A program made the translations under genes and the position numbers. From Buchnera aphidicola (Periphyllus koelreuteriae) (GTDB lineage: Bacteria; Pseudomonadota; Gammaproteobacteria; Enterobacterales; Enterobacteriaceae), in contig NZ_CP134981.1 of the NCBI RefSeq assembly GCF_039360445.1, positions 191,261 through 255,260 on the forward strand: 64,000 nucleotides of DNA. Direction: 5' to 3'. The notes under the pieces were generated by a model that had not been told where the DNA came from, searched no databases, and was given only the letters and a program-made list of their open reading frames with translations. Every line of letters begins with the position of its first letter. The first letter of the stretch is position 1. Of this stretch, positions 30,620-39,585 are shown piece after piece.

Positions 30620-30672
30620 AATTTAATTTTAAAAAATTTATAAAATAAAATTTTTATAAAATAAAAATAAAT

Positions 30673-31341
30673 ATGAAAAAAATTTATATTAGAAATTTAG
30701 GAATGACAAATTATAATATTGTTTCAAGTGCTATGCATTATTTTACAGATTCTCGATCAAAAAATACTATTGATGAGATATGGTTTACTGAACATTTTCC
30801 AATTTTTACTCAAGGAAAAATTAAAAAAAAGAAATATATATTAGAAAAAATGAAAAATATTCCTATTCAATTATGTGATCGAGGAGGAGAAATAACTTAT
30901 CATGGACCAGGTCAACAATTAGTTTATATTTTAATTAATTTAAAATTAAGAAATATAAATATTAAAAAATTTTTATTTTATATAGAAAAATCTATTATTG
31001 ATACATTAAAAATTTTTTCAATTAAATCTTATACTATTTCTGAATTTCCTGGTGTATATATTAATAAAAAAAAATTTTGTTCTATTGGTTTTCGAATAAA
31101 AAATCATTGTTCTTTATATGGAATATCATATAATATTAATTCTGATTTAATTCCATATAGTTATATATATCCTTGTGGAAATAAATTAATAAAAATGATG
31201 AATTTAATTGAAATCCAACCAAATATTACCATGAAAATTTTTAAAAAAGAATTTATTAAAATATTTATTAAAATTTTTAAATATAAAGAAATTTACAAAT
31301 CTCCTTATAATGTTTTAAATAGAATTAATTTTGATTCATAA
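30673..31341 (+). CDS. lipB: octanoyl-ACP:protein octanoyltransferase
   Basis: A 222-residue LipB (E. coli 213) that moves octanoate from ACP to lipoyl domains. RGGEITYHGPGQQLVYILI is the substrate loop, the catalytic lysine is in KKKFCSIGFRI and the catalytic cysteine in YPCGNKL. It precedes lipA by 82 bases. The lipoyl acceptor in this window is SucB. Confidence 0.95.
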   Translation: MKKIYIRNLGMTNYNIVSSAMHYFTDSRSKNTIDEIWFTEHFPIFTQGKIKKKKYILEKMKNIPIQLCDRGGEITYHGPGQQLVYILINLKLRNINIKKFLFYIEKSIIDTLKIFSIKSYTISEFPGVYINKKKFCSIGFRIKNHCSLYGISYNINSDLIPYSYIYPCGNKLIKMMNLIEIQPNITMKIFKKEFIKIFIKIFKYKEIYKSPYNVLNRINFDS

Positions 31342-31423
31342 TATTAATTTATATTTTTTTAAAAAATAAATATATTTAATTTGTTTGTATTTCTTCTATT
31401 TTAAATTAAATTGAGAATTTTAA

Positions 31424-32290
31424 ATGTTAAAAAAACCTGATTGGATAAAAATAAAAATTCCATTAAATTCTATAAAAGTACAAAAAGTTAAAAAAATTTT
31501 AAGAAATTATTCATTAAATACAGTTTGTGAAGAAGCTCAATGTCCAAATTTAACAGAATGTTTTAATAAAGGTAGTGCTACTTTTTTGATTCTTGGTTAC
31601 ATTTGTACAAGAAAATGCCCTTTTTGTAGTGTCAAGAAAGGGAGACCTAATAAAATTGATAAAAATGAACCAAAAAAATTAGCAAAAGTCATTTCTTATA
31701 TGAACTTAAAATATGTAGTATTAACATCAGTAAATAGAGATGATTTAAAAGATGGAGGAATATCTCAATTTATACAATGTATTCATGAAATTAGAAAAAT
31801 AAAAAAAATAAAAATAGAAATATTAGTACCAGATTTTCGTAAAAAAGAAAAAATTGCATTAAAATTAATTAAGAATAATTTACCTGATATTTTTAATCAT
31901 AATATAGAAACAGTACCTAGATTATATAATATTATTCGTCCAGGAGCTAATTATTATAATTCTTTAAAATTATTGTATAATTTTAATATAAAATTTCCTA
32001 TGATTCCAACAAAATCTGGTTTAATGGTAGGTTTAGGTGAAACAACAAGTGAAATATTTAAAGTTTTAAAAGATTTATATAATCATGGTGTATCTATGTT
32101 AACAGTTGGTCAATACTTACAACCTAGCAAAAATCATTTTCCTGTTAAAAAATATTTAAATAATTTAGAGTTTAATAAAATAAAAGAAACAGCATTATTA
32201 ATAGGATTTAAACATGTTTTTTGTGGTCCATTAGTTCGATCATCATATCATGCATATGATCAATATAAAGAAAATATTAAAATTTATTAA
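31424..32290 (+). CDS. lipA: lipoyl synthase (radical SAM)
   Basis: A 288-residue LipA (E. coli 321) that inserts two sulfurs into octanoyl-lysine. The auxiliary cluster motif C-x4-C-x5-C is in CEEAQCPNLTEC, the radical-SAM C-x3-C-x2-C in CTRKCPFC, and the C-terminal RSSYHA supplies the serine ligand of the auxiliary cluster. The shorter length comes from missing N-terminal residues only. The enzyme needs an electron donor, for which the flavodoxin at 43039-43539 is the obvious candidate here. Confidence 0.96.
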   Translation: MLKKPDWIKIKIPLNSIKVQKVKKILRNYSLNTVCEEAQCPNLTECFNKGSATFLILGYICTRKCPFCSVKKGRPNKIDKNEPKKLAKVISYMNLKYVVLTSVNRDDLKDGGISQFIQCIHEIRKIKKIKIEILVPDFRKKEKIALKLIKNNLPDIFNHNIETVPRLYNIIRPGANYYNSLKLLYNFNIKFPMIPTKSGLMVGLGETTSEIFKVLKDLYNHGVSMLTVGQYLQPSKNHFPVKKYLNNLEFNKIKETALLIGFKHVFCGPLVRSSYHAYDQYKENIKIY

Positions 32291-32333
32291 TTTAAATTAA
32301 ATAAATTTTTGAAATATTATATTAGAGGTAACT

Positions 32334-33056
32334 GTGTTAAATAAAAGTTTTAAAAATATCAAAAAAACAAAAATAATTATTGCATTAGATTTTTCTAATA
32401 TAAATGTAGCTATGTCTTTTATAAAAAAATTAAATCCTAATATTCATAGATTGAAAATAGGAAAAGAAATGTTTTTTTTATTTGGTTTAAATTTTATAAA
32501 AAAACTTATTAAATTAGGTTTTAAAATATTTTTAGATTTAAAACTTCATGATATTCCAAATACTGTTTCAAAAGCTGTTCAATGTTTTTCTAAACTTAAA
32601 ATATGGATGATTAGTATTCATTCATTAGGAGGAAAAGAGATGATGAAATCTGCAAAATTAGCTCTTAATTCTTTTAAATATAAACCTCCATTATTATTTT
32701 CAGTAACTATTTTAAGTAGTTTATCTCAAATAGATTTAACTGAATTAGGTATGTTTTTTTCTATTAAAAAACAAATTTTATTATTATCAAAATTATCTAA
32801 AGAAATTGGTTTAGATGGAATTATTTGTCCTGGAATTTTTTCTAAGTATATAAGAAAACATTTAGGTCAAAATTTTAAAATAGTTTCTCCAGGTATTCGA
32901 TTTAAAAAAGATTTACATTATGATCAAAAAAATGTGATTAGTCCAAAAGAAGCAATTAAATTTAATATTGATTATATTGTTTTAGGAAGATCTATTACTC
33001 TTTCTAAAAATCCAATTAAATCTTTAAATAAAATTTATTCATTTATTTTAAAATAA
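32334..33056 (+). CDS. pyrF: orotidine-5'-phosphate decarboxylase
   Basis: A 240-residue PyrF (E. coli 245), the last step of UMP synthesis. The catalytic tetrad motif DLKLHDIPNT is near residue 67; LKIGKEMFFLFG, VSPGIRF and DYIVLGRSIT ring the phosphate site. The start is GTG at 32334 with AGAGGT eight bases upstream, and no ATG nearby fits. With pyrH at the left edge, two pyrimidine genes are kept in the window. Confidence 0.95.
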   Translation: MLNKSFKNIKKTKIIIALDFSNINVAMSFIKKLNPNIHRLKIGKEMFFLFGLNFIKKLIKLGFKIFLDLKLHDIPNTVSKAVQCFSKLKIWMISIHSLGGKEMMKSAKLALNSFKYKPPLLFSVTILSSLSQIDLTELGMFFSIKKQILLLSKLSKEIGLDGIICPGIFSKYIRKHLGQNFKIVSPGIRFKKDLHYDQKNVISPKEAIKFNIDYIVLGRSITLSKNPIKSLNKIYSFILK

Positions 33057-33134
33057 AAATTATATTTTTAATATTTTTTATTTTATAATATAATTTTATT
33101 AAATAATATATTTTAATATTATTATAGAGACTGC

Positions 33135-33728
33135 ATGAGATTAAAAAAAGTAACTCAATCTATACTTCCTACTAAATGGGGAGATTTTTCAATAATAGGT
33201 TTTGAAGAAAAAAATAAATTAAAAGAAAAAAAACATCATATAGCTTTAATTTATGGAGATATATATAAAAAAAAATCTATTTTAACACGAATACATTCAG
33301 AATGTTTAACTGGAGATTCTTTATTTAGTTTACGTTGTGATTGTGGAAATCAATTAAAAACTTCTTTATCTTTAATTTCTAAGGAAGGAAATGGAATTTT
33401 AATATATCATAGACAGGAAGGAAGAAATATTGGATTAATAAATAAAATTAAAGCGTATGCATTACAAGATCGTGGTTTTGATACAGTAGAAGCAAATCAT
33501 AAATTAGGATTTTCAGCAGATGAAAGAGATTTTACTGTTTGTTCAGATATTTTTAAATTACTTAAAGTTAAAAAAATAAGATTATTAACAAATAATCCAT
33601 TAAAAGTTAAAATTTTGAGAAAATCAGGAATTACTATAGAAAAAAGAATATCTTTAATAGTTGGAATTAATAAAAAAAATAAATTTTATGTTAATACTAA
33701 AAAAAAAAAACTAGGTCATTTTTTTTAA
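33135..33728 (+). CDS. ribA: GTP cyclohydrolase II
   Basis: A 197-residue RibA (E. coli 196), the first committed step of riboflavin synthesis. The zinc cysteines are in [20 protein letters not shown], followed by [11 protein letters not shown], and the GTP-binding tail [13 protein letters not shown]. All key residues seem intact. Its retention suggests riboflavin synthesis may persist here, but the other rib genes are outside the window. Confidence 0.96.
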   Translation: MRLKKVTQSILPTKWGDFSIIGFEEKNKLKEKKHHIALIYGDIYKKKSILTRIHSECLTGDSLFSLRCDCGNQLKTSLSLISKEGNGILIYHRQEGRNIGLINKIKAYALQDRGFDTVEANHKLGFSADERDFTVCSDIFKLLKVKKIRLLTNNPLKVKILRKSGITIEKRISLIVGINKKNKFYVNTKKKKLGHFF

Positions 33729-34155
33729 AAAAATATAAATAATTTAAAAACATTGATTTTAAAAATTTAAAAAAATAATTATAAACTACTCACAATTATA
33801 ATAATTTATATTTTTTTAAAAATTAATATATAAATTGTGAGTAATAATTAAAATAAATATAATTTTTTATTAATTTAATATAAAATATATAAATTCTTTA
33901 TAAATTTTATAAAATTTTTTATTTTTTTATAAACAATGAAATATTTTATTTATTTAATGAATAAAATTTTTAAATATATTTTTTAATTACATTCAATACA
34001 AAATATTATATATTTATTTTAAAATTTAATTAATTTTTTATATTTTTTATAAAAAAATTATAAAATTTAATAAAATAATTTTTAATATTTAAAATTTTTA
34101 TTTATTTTATAATTATTTATATTATTATTAATTTTAATATATAATAAAAAATTTT
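33729..34155. other. 427-base spacer between ribA and yciA
   Basis: Holds the hairpin at 33787-33843 and otherwise only A/T-rich sequence without a supported frame or RNA gene. The flanking genes ribA (+) and yciA (-) converge, so it contains no promoter requirement, and its length suggests erosion of a lost gene. Confidence 0.6.
33787..33843. terminator. hairpin with 11-bp arms after ribA
   Basis: Arms TACTCACAATT (33787-33797) and AATTGTGAGTA (33833-33843) are perfectly complementary with four G/C pairs; the 35-base loop is AT-rich and could pair further. It lies about 60 bases after ribA. Because G and C are so rare in spacers, chance is unlikely. Probably a terminator for the lipB-ribA run. 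Confidence 0.45.
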
Positions 34156-34557
34156 TTATTTAAAAATATGTTTTGGTTTTCCATTTTTATTTATAGCAAC
34201 ATATATAAAAATACCTTTTGCTGCTATATATTTTTCTTGAATTGGTTTAGAGTATAATCTTTTTACAATAATTTTAATTTTAATTGTCATAGAACTTTTT
34301 CCTGTTTTAATACAATATCCATAACAATTTATAATATCTCCAATTGAAATTGGGTGAAAAAAAGATATATTTGCTTGTACAGTAACTACTTTTCCTAAAG
34401 CAATTTGTTTAGCTAAAATTGCTCCACCCATATCCATTTGAGACATAATCCATCCACCAAATATATCCCCATTAGCATTTGTATTATAAGGCATAGCTAA
34501 AGTTTTTATTAAAATATTTTTTTTTTTTATACAAAAATTTTTTATTATTTTTTTCAT
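34156..34557 (-). CDS. yciA: acyl-CoA thioesterase YciA
   Basis: A 133-residue hot-dog thioesterase (E. coli YciA 132). TLAMPYNTNANGDIFGGWIMSQMD contains the catalytic asparagine-aspartate region, followed by GGAILAKQIALGKVVTVQ. It hydrolyses a broad range of acyl-CoAs; why a minimal symbiont keeps it is not clear. In E. coli yciA is near yciB, yciC and the trp operon; here the next gene is suhB and no trp gene is present. Confidence 0.93.
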   Translation of the reverse strand: MKKIIKNFCIKKKNILIKTLAMPYNTNANGDIFGGWIMSQMDMGGAILAKQIALGKVVTVQANISFFHPISIGDIINCYGYCIKTGKSSMTIKIKIIVKRLYSKPIQEKYIAAKGIFIYVAINKNGKPKHIFK

Positions 34558-34703
34558 TATATTTATTATCTTTTTTTAAATTAAATTTTAAAAAATATAT
34601 TAATACTTAATATTAAAAAAAAATTATAAAAATTTTTAAATTTTAAAATATATTTTTTTTAAATTTAAATATGTTATAAAAATTAAAAATTTTTTAATAT
34701 TTT

Positions 34704-35480
34704 TTAAACGAATAATTTTATTTCATTAATAATTAATTTTAACAAATTTAAATTATTAGCTATAATAGCTAATTTATTATTATAATTACATCCTCCTTGA
34801 AAATCACTAATAATTCCTCCAGATTCTTTTACTTGTAACATTCCAGAATAGTAATTTTTTATTTTAAAATCAAACTCTAAAATAAAATCTATTCGTCCAT
34901 CTGATAAATATGATAAATCCAATGGTATTAAACTTGTTGTTCTAAATATTACTCCTTTATTAAATAAGTTTTTTAATATATTAAAATAAATTTTTTTATT
35001 TTTTAAAAATATTAAATCTATTCTTGAAGATAAATAACTTTTATAAAGTGTATTAGAGTTTATGCTTCTCATACGATATCCATTTACTTGAGATCCATAT
35101 CCTCTTACAGCACTAAAAATTTCATTTTTTAATGGATCATATATTACTGAAATATTTAATTTATTTTTAAAAAATATTGCAATAGAAATACAAAAATTTG
35201 GAAATTTTTTTTTAAAATTTTTTTTTCCATGAATTAGATTAACAATCCATACTGGATTTTTAAAATTTTTTAATTTAAAATAATTATATCTATTTAATAT
35301 GTGATGTTTTGGATAAGATTTTTTAATAATATTTTTAATAATTTGATTAGATTCTTTTATTTTTTCTTTAAATATTTTTTTATTTTTTATATTATAAAAT
35401 ACTTTTTTATCATATATTTGTATTATATTATTTCCTCCTTTTCTTGCTGCTCGAATAGCTATATTTAAAATTGGATGCAT
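34704..35480 (-). CDS. suhB: SuhB, inositol-monophosphatase fold without catalytic ligands
   Basis: A 258-residue SuhB (E. coli 267), recognisable from MHPILNIAIRAARKGGN at the start, SIAIFFKNKLNISVIYDP, GYGSQVNGYRMR and ESGGIISDFQGG. All metal-binding motifs are altered: the TEES box reads NRYN (63-66), DPLDGT reads NLIHGK (81-86; D84N and D87H in E. coli numbering), and the PWD aspartate (D212) is N209. A two-metal phosphatase reaction is therefore not expected, yet the frame and fold are kept. E. coli SuhB also binds NusA in the rRNA antitermination complex, a role not needing catalysis; a boxA-like site precedes rrs here. See findings. Confidence 0.92.
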   Translation of the reverse strand: MHPILNIAIRAARKGGNNIIQIYDKKVFYNIKNKKIFKEKIKESNQIIKNIIKKSYPKHHILNRYNYFKLKNFKNPVWIVNLIHGKKNFKKKFPNFCISIAIFFKNKLNISVIYDPLKNEIFSAVRGYGSQVNGYRMRSINSNTLYKSYLSSRIDLIFLKNKKIYFNILKNLFNKGVIFRTTSLIPLDLSYLSDGRIDFILEFDFKIKNYYSGMLQVKESGGIISDFQGGCNYNNKLAIIANNLNLLKLIINEIKLFV

Positions 35481-35733
35481 ATTTTTTCCTATTATGAAAT
35501 ATTATTGTTAAATTATATAATATAAAAAATTTATTATTGATATAATATTAATTTAAAAAATATATAATTTTATTTAAAAATTATGATTTTTAATTTTTTT
35601 TTAAATTAGTATAAAAAATTTTTAATATTGAATTTTAATGCATTTTTTATTTTAATTATATTATAAAATAAATAAAATAATTATATAAAAATTAAAAAAT
35701 TTATAAAAAAAATTATTTAAAAAAACATTTTTT

Positions 35734-35741
35734 AAGAGGAG
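35734..35741 (+). promoter_or_regulatory. strong Shine-Dalgarno that fixes the hisS start
   Basis: AAGAGGAG, one of the best matches to the 16S 3' end in the window, ends six bases before ATT at 35748. An in-frame TAA at 35742-35744 rules out any start further upstream. The next ATG in frame is 66 codons downstream and would remove class II motif 1. Confidence 0.75.
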
Positions 35742-35747
35742 TAAAAA

Positions 35748-37022
35748 ATTATTAAAAAAATAAAATCTATTAGAGGTGTTCATGATTATCTTCCAGAAGA
35801 ATTACACATTTGGAATAAAACTGAAAAAATTTTAAAAAAAATTTTTAAAAACTATGGATATGTTGAAATAAGATTACCTATTATAGAAAAAACAAAATTA
35901 TTTTATAAATCTATTGGTAATGTAACAGATATTGTTGAAAAAGAAATGTATACTTTTTTAGATAAAAATAAAAAAAATATTACATTAAGACCAGAAGGAA
36001 CAGCTAGTTGTTCTCGAGCTTTTATTGAAAATAATCTTTCTAAAGATATTAAACAAAGATTTTGGTATTTTGGACCCATGTTTCGTTATGAAAGGCCACA
36101 AAATGGAAGATATAGGCAATTTTATCAATTTGGTTGTGAAGTATATGGTTTAAATACTCCAGAAATAGATATAGAATTAATTATTTTATTAAATCGTTGT
36201 TGGAAAAAATTAAAAATAGAAAATTATATATTTTTAGAAATTAATTCAATTGGTACTATTGAATCTAGAGAAAATTATAAAATTGATTTAATTAAATTTT
36301 TTATTTTAAATAAAAAAAAATTAGATAATAATTCTAAAAAAAGATTATATACTAATCCATTAAGAATTTTAGATAGTAAAAATAAAAAAATTCAAAATTT
36401 AATAAAAAAAGCTCCGATTTTATTAAATTATCTTGACAAAAATTCTAAAAAAAATTTTAATTATATATGTAAATTTTTAAAAAAATTAAAAATTTCATAT
36501 AAAATTAATACTAAATTAATTCGTGGTTTAGATTATTATAATGATACTGTTTTTGAATGGAAAATAAAAAATAAAAAATTTTTATCTCAAAATACTGTTT
36601 GTGCTGGAGGTCGTTATGATAAATTAATTAATACTTTAGGTGGTTCATCAATTCCAGCTTTAGGATTTGCTATTGGAATGGAAAGATTAATTTCAATTAT
36701 TAATGAAAAAAAAAAAAATAAAAAAATAATTTTAAGTGTAGATATTTATATTATTTCTAATTTTAATAAAAAAAATATAGATCATATTAAAATATCTGAA
36801 AAAATAAGAAATTTTTTTAATAAATTATATATTGTTCAAGATTTTAATATTGGATCAATAAAAAAAAAACTTATTAGAGCAAAAAAATTTAATTCAAAAA
36901 TAATAATTATTATTAATAATAAAAAAAATATTCAAATTAAACATTTTAATTCATTTTCTATTTATAAAATTTCTTTTAATAAAATTATAAATTATTTAAA
37001 AATTTATTTTAAAAAAAAATAA
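35748..37022 (+). CDS. hisS: histidyl-tRNA synthetase, apparent ATT start
   Basis: A 424-residue HisRS, equal to E. coli, if translation begins at ATT 35748. The N-terminal IKSIRGVHDYLPEE lines up with E. coli AIRGMNDYLPGE, and ATT falls exactly where the E. coli initiator Met is. Motif 2 (FRYERPQNGRYRQFYQFG), the histidine-A box RGLDYYNDTVFEW, and motif 3 (PALGFAIGMERL) are intact, with a C-terminal anticodon-binding domain. The first ATG in frame, at 35946, would drop motif 1 and make a dead enzyme. ATT start codons are known for E. coli infC and pcnB. In E. coli ispG precedes hisS; it is absent here. Confidence 0.93.
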   Translation: MIKKIKSIRGVHDYLPEELHIWNKTEKILKKIFKNYGYVEIRLPIIEKTKLFYKSIGNVTDIVEKEMYTFLDKNKKNITLRPEGTASCSRAFIENNLSKDIKQRFWYFGPMFRYERPQNGRYRQFYQFGCEVYGLNTPEIDIELIILLNRCWKKLKIENYIFLEINSIGTIESRENYKIDLIKFFILNKKKLDNNSKKRLYTNPLRILDSKNKKIQNLIKKAPILLNYLDKNSKKNFNYICKFLKKLKISYKINTKLIRGLDYYNDTVFEWKIKNKKFLSQNTVCAGGRYDKLINTLGGSSIPALGFAIGMERLISIINEKKKNKKIILSVDIYIISNFNKKNIDHIKISEKIRNFFNKLYIVQDFNIGSIKKKLIRAKKFNSKIIIIINNKKNIQIKHFNSFSIYKISFNKIINYLKIYFKKK

Positions 37023-37077
37023 ATAATATTTATAAAATTTATTATTAATTTAGTATTAAATAAGGAATATTCTTATT

Positions 37078-38322
37078 ATGTTTTCAAAAAAAAAAATAAA
37101 ATCTGATGTAAAATTATGGAATTATTTAAAATATGAAAAAATTAGACAAAATAACACAATTACATTAATAGCTTCAGAAAATTATGCTAGTTTTGAAGTT
37201 ATGAAAGCTCAAGGGTCTATTTTAACTAATAAATATGCTGAAGGATATTCTAGTAAAAGATATTATGGAGGATGCAAATATATTGATAAAATAGAAAATT
37301 TAGCTATTAATAGAGCTAAATCTTTATTTAAATCAGATTATGCAAATGTTCAACCTCATTCTGGTTCACAGGCAAATTTTGCTGTTTATAATGCTTTATT
37401 AAATCCAGGAGATGTAATTTTAGGAATGAATTTATCTGATGGTGGTCATTTAACACATGGTTCAAATGTAAATTTTTCAGGGAAATTATATAAATCTATT
37501 ACATATAAATTAAATAAAAATGGAGAAATAAATTATAAAGAAATTGAAAAACTTTCAAAAAAATATTTACCAAAGATAATAATTGGAGGATTTTCTTCTT
37601 ATTCAGGAATATGTAATTGGAAAAAAATGAGACAAATTGCAGATAAAATTAATGCATATTTATTAGTAGATATTGCTCATATAGCTGGATTAATTGTTTC
37701 TGGATTATATCCTAGCCCAATGAATTATGCTCATGTTGTTACTACAACAACTCATAAAACTTTATCTGGTCCAAGAGGTGGATTAATTTTATCTAATGAA
37801 AAAAATAAAATTTTATATGATAAATTAAACAAATCTGTTTTTCCTGGATCACAAGGTGGTCCTTTAATGCATATTATTGCAGCTAAAGCAATAGCATTTA
37901 AAGAAGCAATGAATAAAAGTTTTAAATCTTATCAAAACCAAATTTTAAAAAATTCTAAAGTAATGTCTCAATATTTTATAAAAAAAAAATTTAAATTAGT
38001 TTCTAATGGAACGCATAATCATTTATTTATAATTAATTTATCAAATAAAAATATAACAGGAAAAGAAGCAGAATTTTTCTTAAGTAAATCAAATATTATA
38101 GTTAATAAAAATACTGTTCCAAATGATAAAAAAAAATATTTTATTACATCTGGAATTCGAATTGGAACCCCTGCAATTACTCGTAGAGGAATAAAAGAAT
38201 TAGAATCTGAAAAAATAGCATATTGGATTTCACATTTATTAAATAATTTTAATGATTATCATAAAAGTATTTTTATTAAAAAAAAAATATTAGAAATATG
38301 TAATATGTATCCTATATATTAA
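37078..38322 (+). CDS. glyA: serine hydroxymethyltransferase
   Basis: A 414-residue PLP enzyme (E. coli 417) interconverting serine and glycine and charging tetrahydrofolate. The PLP lysine lies in [14 protein letters not shown]; also seen are [24 protein letters not shown] and ADVAHIAG-like [20 protein letters not shown] precedes ATG. It pairs metabolically with serC (56555). A good terminator hairpin follows at 38341. In Buchnera relatives bio genes follow glyA; none is present here. Confidence 0.96.
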   Translation: MFSKKKIKSDVKLWNYLKYEKIRQNNTITLIASENYASFEVMKAQGSILTNKYAEGYSSKRYYGGCKYIDKIENLAINRAKSLFKSDYANVQPHSGSQANFAVYNALLNPGDVILGMNLSDGGHLTHGSNVNFSGKLYKSITYKLNKNGEINYKEIEKLSKKYLPKIIIGGFSSYSGICNWKKMRQIADKINAYLLVDIAHIAGLIVSGLYPSPMNYAHVVTTTTHKTLSGPRGGLILSNEKNKILYDKLNKSVFPGSQGGPLMHIIAAKAIAFKEAMNKSFKSYQNQILKNSKVMSQYFIKKKFKLVSNGTHNHLFIINLSNKNITGKEAEFFLSKSNIIVNKNTVPNDKKKYFITSGIRIGTPAITRRGIKELESEKIAYWISHLLNNFNDYHKSIFIKKKILEICNMYPIY

Positions 38323-38340
38323 GAATAAATATTTTAATAT

Positions 38341-38370
38341 AAACATAAAAAAATAAACTTTTTTATGTTT
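38341..38370 (+). terminator. 12-bp hairpin terminator after glyA
   Basis: Perfect stem AAACATAAAAAA / TTTTTTATGTTT with a 6-base loop, starting 19 bases after the glyA stop and followed by TTATTTTTT. It lies between convergent glyA and pgl, so the A-rich and T-rich sides could serve both directions. Confidence 0.6.
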
Positions 38371-38512
38371 TTATTTTTTATAAAAAAAATAATATAAAAT
38401 ATATTTTAAAAAATTTTAAAAATTATAAAAAATTATTTATTTTTAATAATTTTAAATTTATTAAATAAATTTATTTTATAAAAAAAATTTTATATTTTTA
38501 TAATAAATAAAT

Positions 38513-39526
38513 TTAATTTAATGATAAAATTTCAATCCATAATGGTTCTTTTTTTGTTTGTAAACGATTTATTTTAGTTAAATAACCATTTTTTTTATTT
38601 ATTTTATATATAGAAATAAAATTAGATTTTTGACCAGATACAATTAAATATTTTCCTTTTTTTTCAATTTTAAAACTTCTTGGTTGTTTTTCTGTTTTAT
38701 AAATTTTAATTAATTTTATTTTTCCTGTATTTTTATTTACATGAAATAATGTAATAGAATGATTACTTCTTTCAGAAGCATATAAAAAATTCCCACATGG
38801 AGAAAAATGAATATCTGAAGCCCATTTTTTTTTTAAAATTATATTTAAAATATTTATTTTTTGTATACATATTATTTTTTTAATATTTAATATTTTTTTA
38901 ATAACCCAAACTGAAATACTGCTATTCAATTCATGTATAATATATAAAAAATTTTTTTTAGGATGAAAAATAATATGACGCGGCCCGCTATTTTTAGAAC
39001 ATTTTAAAAAATTTTTTTTAGATTTAAAAATTTTTTTTATATTTTTTAAATTATATATAAAAACTTTATCTAATAAAAGAGATGTACAAAATATAAATTT
39101 ATTTTTTTTATCTATAACAGAAGCGTGACAACCTAAAATATTTTTTCCAGTTTGAAAATTTTTTTTAAGAATTCCATTTTTATTTAAATAATGTAAACTA
39201 ATAGAATTTCCACCATATGAACTATTTAATAAATATTTTTTATTTTTATTTATAAATATATGATTAGGGTTTCCAATAGTTTTTGTTTTTTTTATTTTTT
39301 TTAAATATCCTTTTTTATTTATTTTATAAGTTATAATTCTTGCTTTATTTCGTACACCTGCATATAAAATATTTTTTTTATGAAATATTTTTATTGGTTG
39401 AATTTCTCCTTTTGTATTAATTTCTTGTATTTTTTTTATTTTATTTGAAGATTTAAATTGAAAAACTTCAATAGTCTTTTTTTTTGGTATGGATACATAA
39501 ATAATATATTTTTTTAATATTTTCAT
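38513..39526 (-). CDS. pgl: 6-phosphogluconolactonase
   Basis: A 337-residue seven-bladed beta-propeller lactonase of the YbhE type (E. coli 331). It hydrolyses 6-phosphogluconolactone in the oxidative pentose phosphate pathway. Seen are IKIFHKKNILYAGVRN, LGCHASVIDKKNK, NSGPRHIIFHPKKNFLY, IHELNSSISVWV and ASDIHFSPCGNFLYASERS, a sequence of motifs that matches YbhE throughout. It is not the unrelated short DevB-type Pgl. The downstream minus-strand side is the glyA-pgl spacer; mfd lies upstream, 59 bases away. Confidence 0.93.
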   Translation of the reverse strand: MKILKKYIIYVSIPKKKTIEVFQFKSSNKIKKIQEINTKGEIQPIKIFHKKNILYAGVRNKARIITYKINKKGYLKKIKKTKTIGNPNHIFINKNKKYLLNSSYGGNSISLHYLNKNGILKKNFQTGKNILGCHASVIDKKNKFIFCTSLLLDKVFIYNLKNIKKIFKSKKNFLKCSKNSGPRHIIFHPKKNFLYIIHELNSSISVWVIKKILNIKKIICIQKINILNIILKKKWASDIHFSPCGNFLYASERSNHSITLFHVNKNTGKIKLIKIYKTEKQPRSFKIEKKGKYLIVSGQKSNFISIYKINKKNGYLTKINRLQTKKEPLWIEILSLN

Positions 39527-39585
39527 TTTTTTTTAAATTCTTTTTATTTTATTTTTAATAAATTATATAAATTTATATAAAATTT

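Noticed and set aside
33056..33097. 11-bp inverted repeat after pyrF
   Set aside because: Made only of A and T. In spacers that are about 95% A/T many such repeats are expected by chance, so I kept only hairpins with G/C pairs or very long arms.
33833..33843. AATTGTGAGT resembles half of the lac operator
   Set aside because: Coincidence; it is one arm of a hairpin after ribA, and no LacI-type regulator is present in the window.
35946..37022. hisS starting at the first ATG (358 residues)
   Set aside because: It would lose class II motif 1 and the conserved IRG-DYLP segment, which is present in frame upstream.
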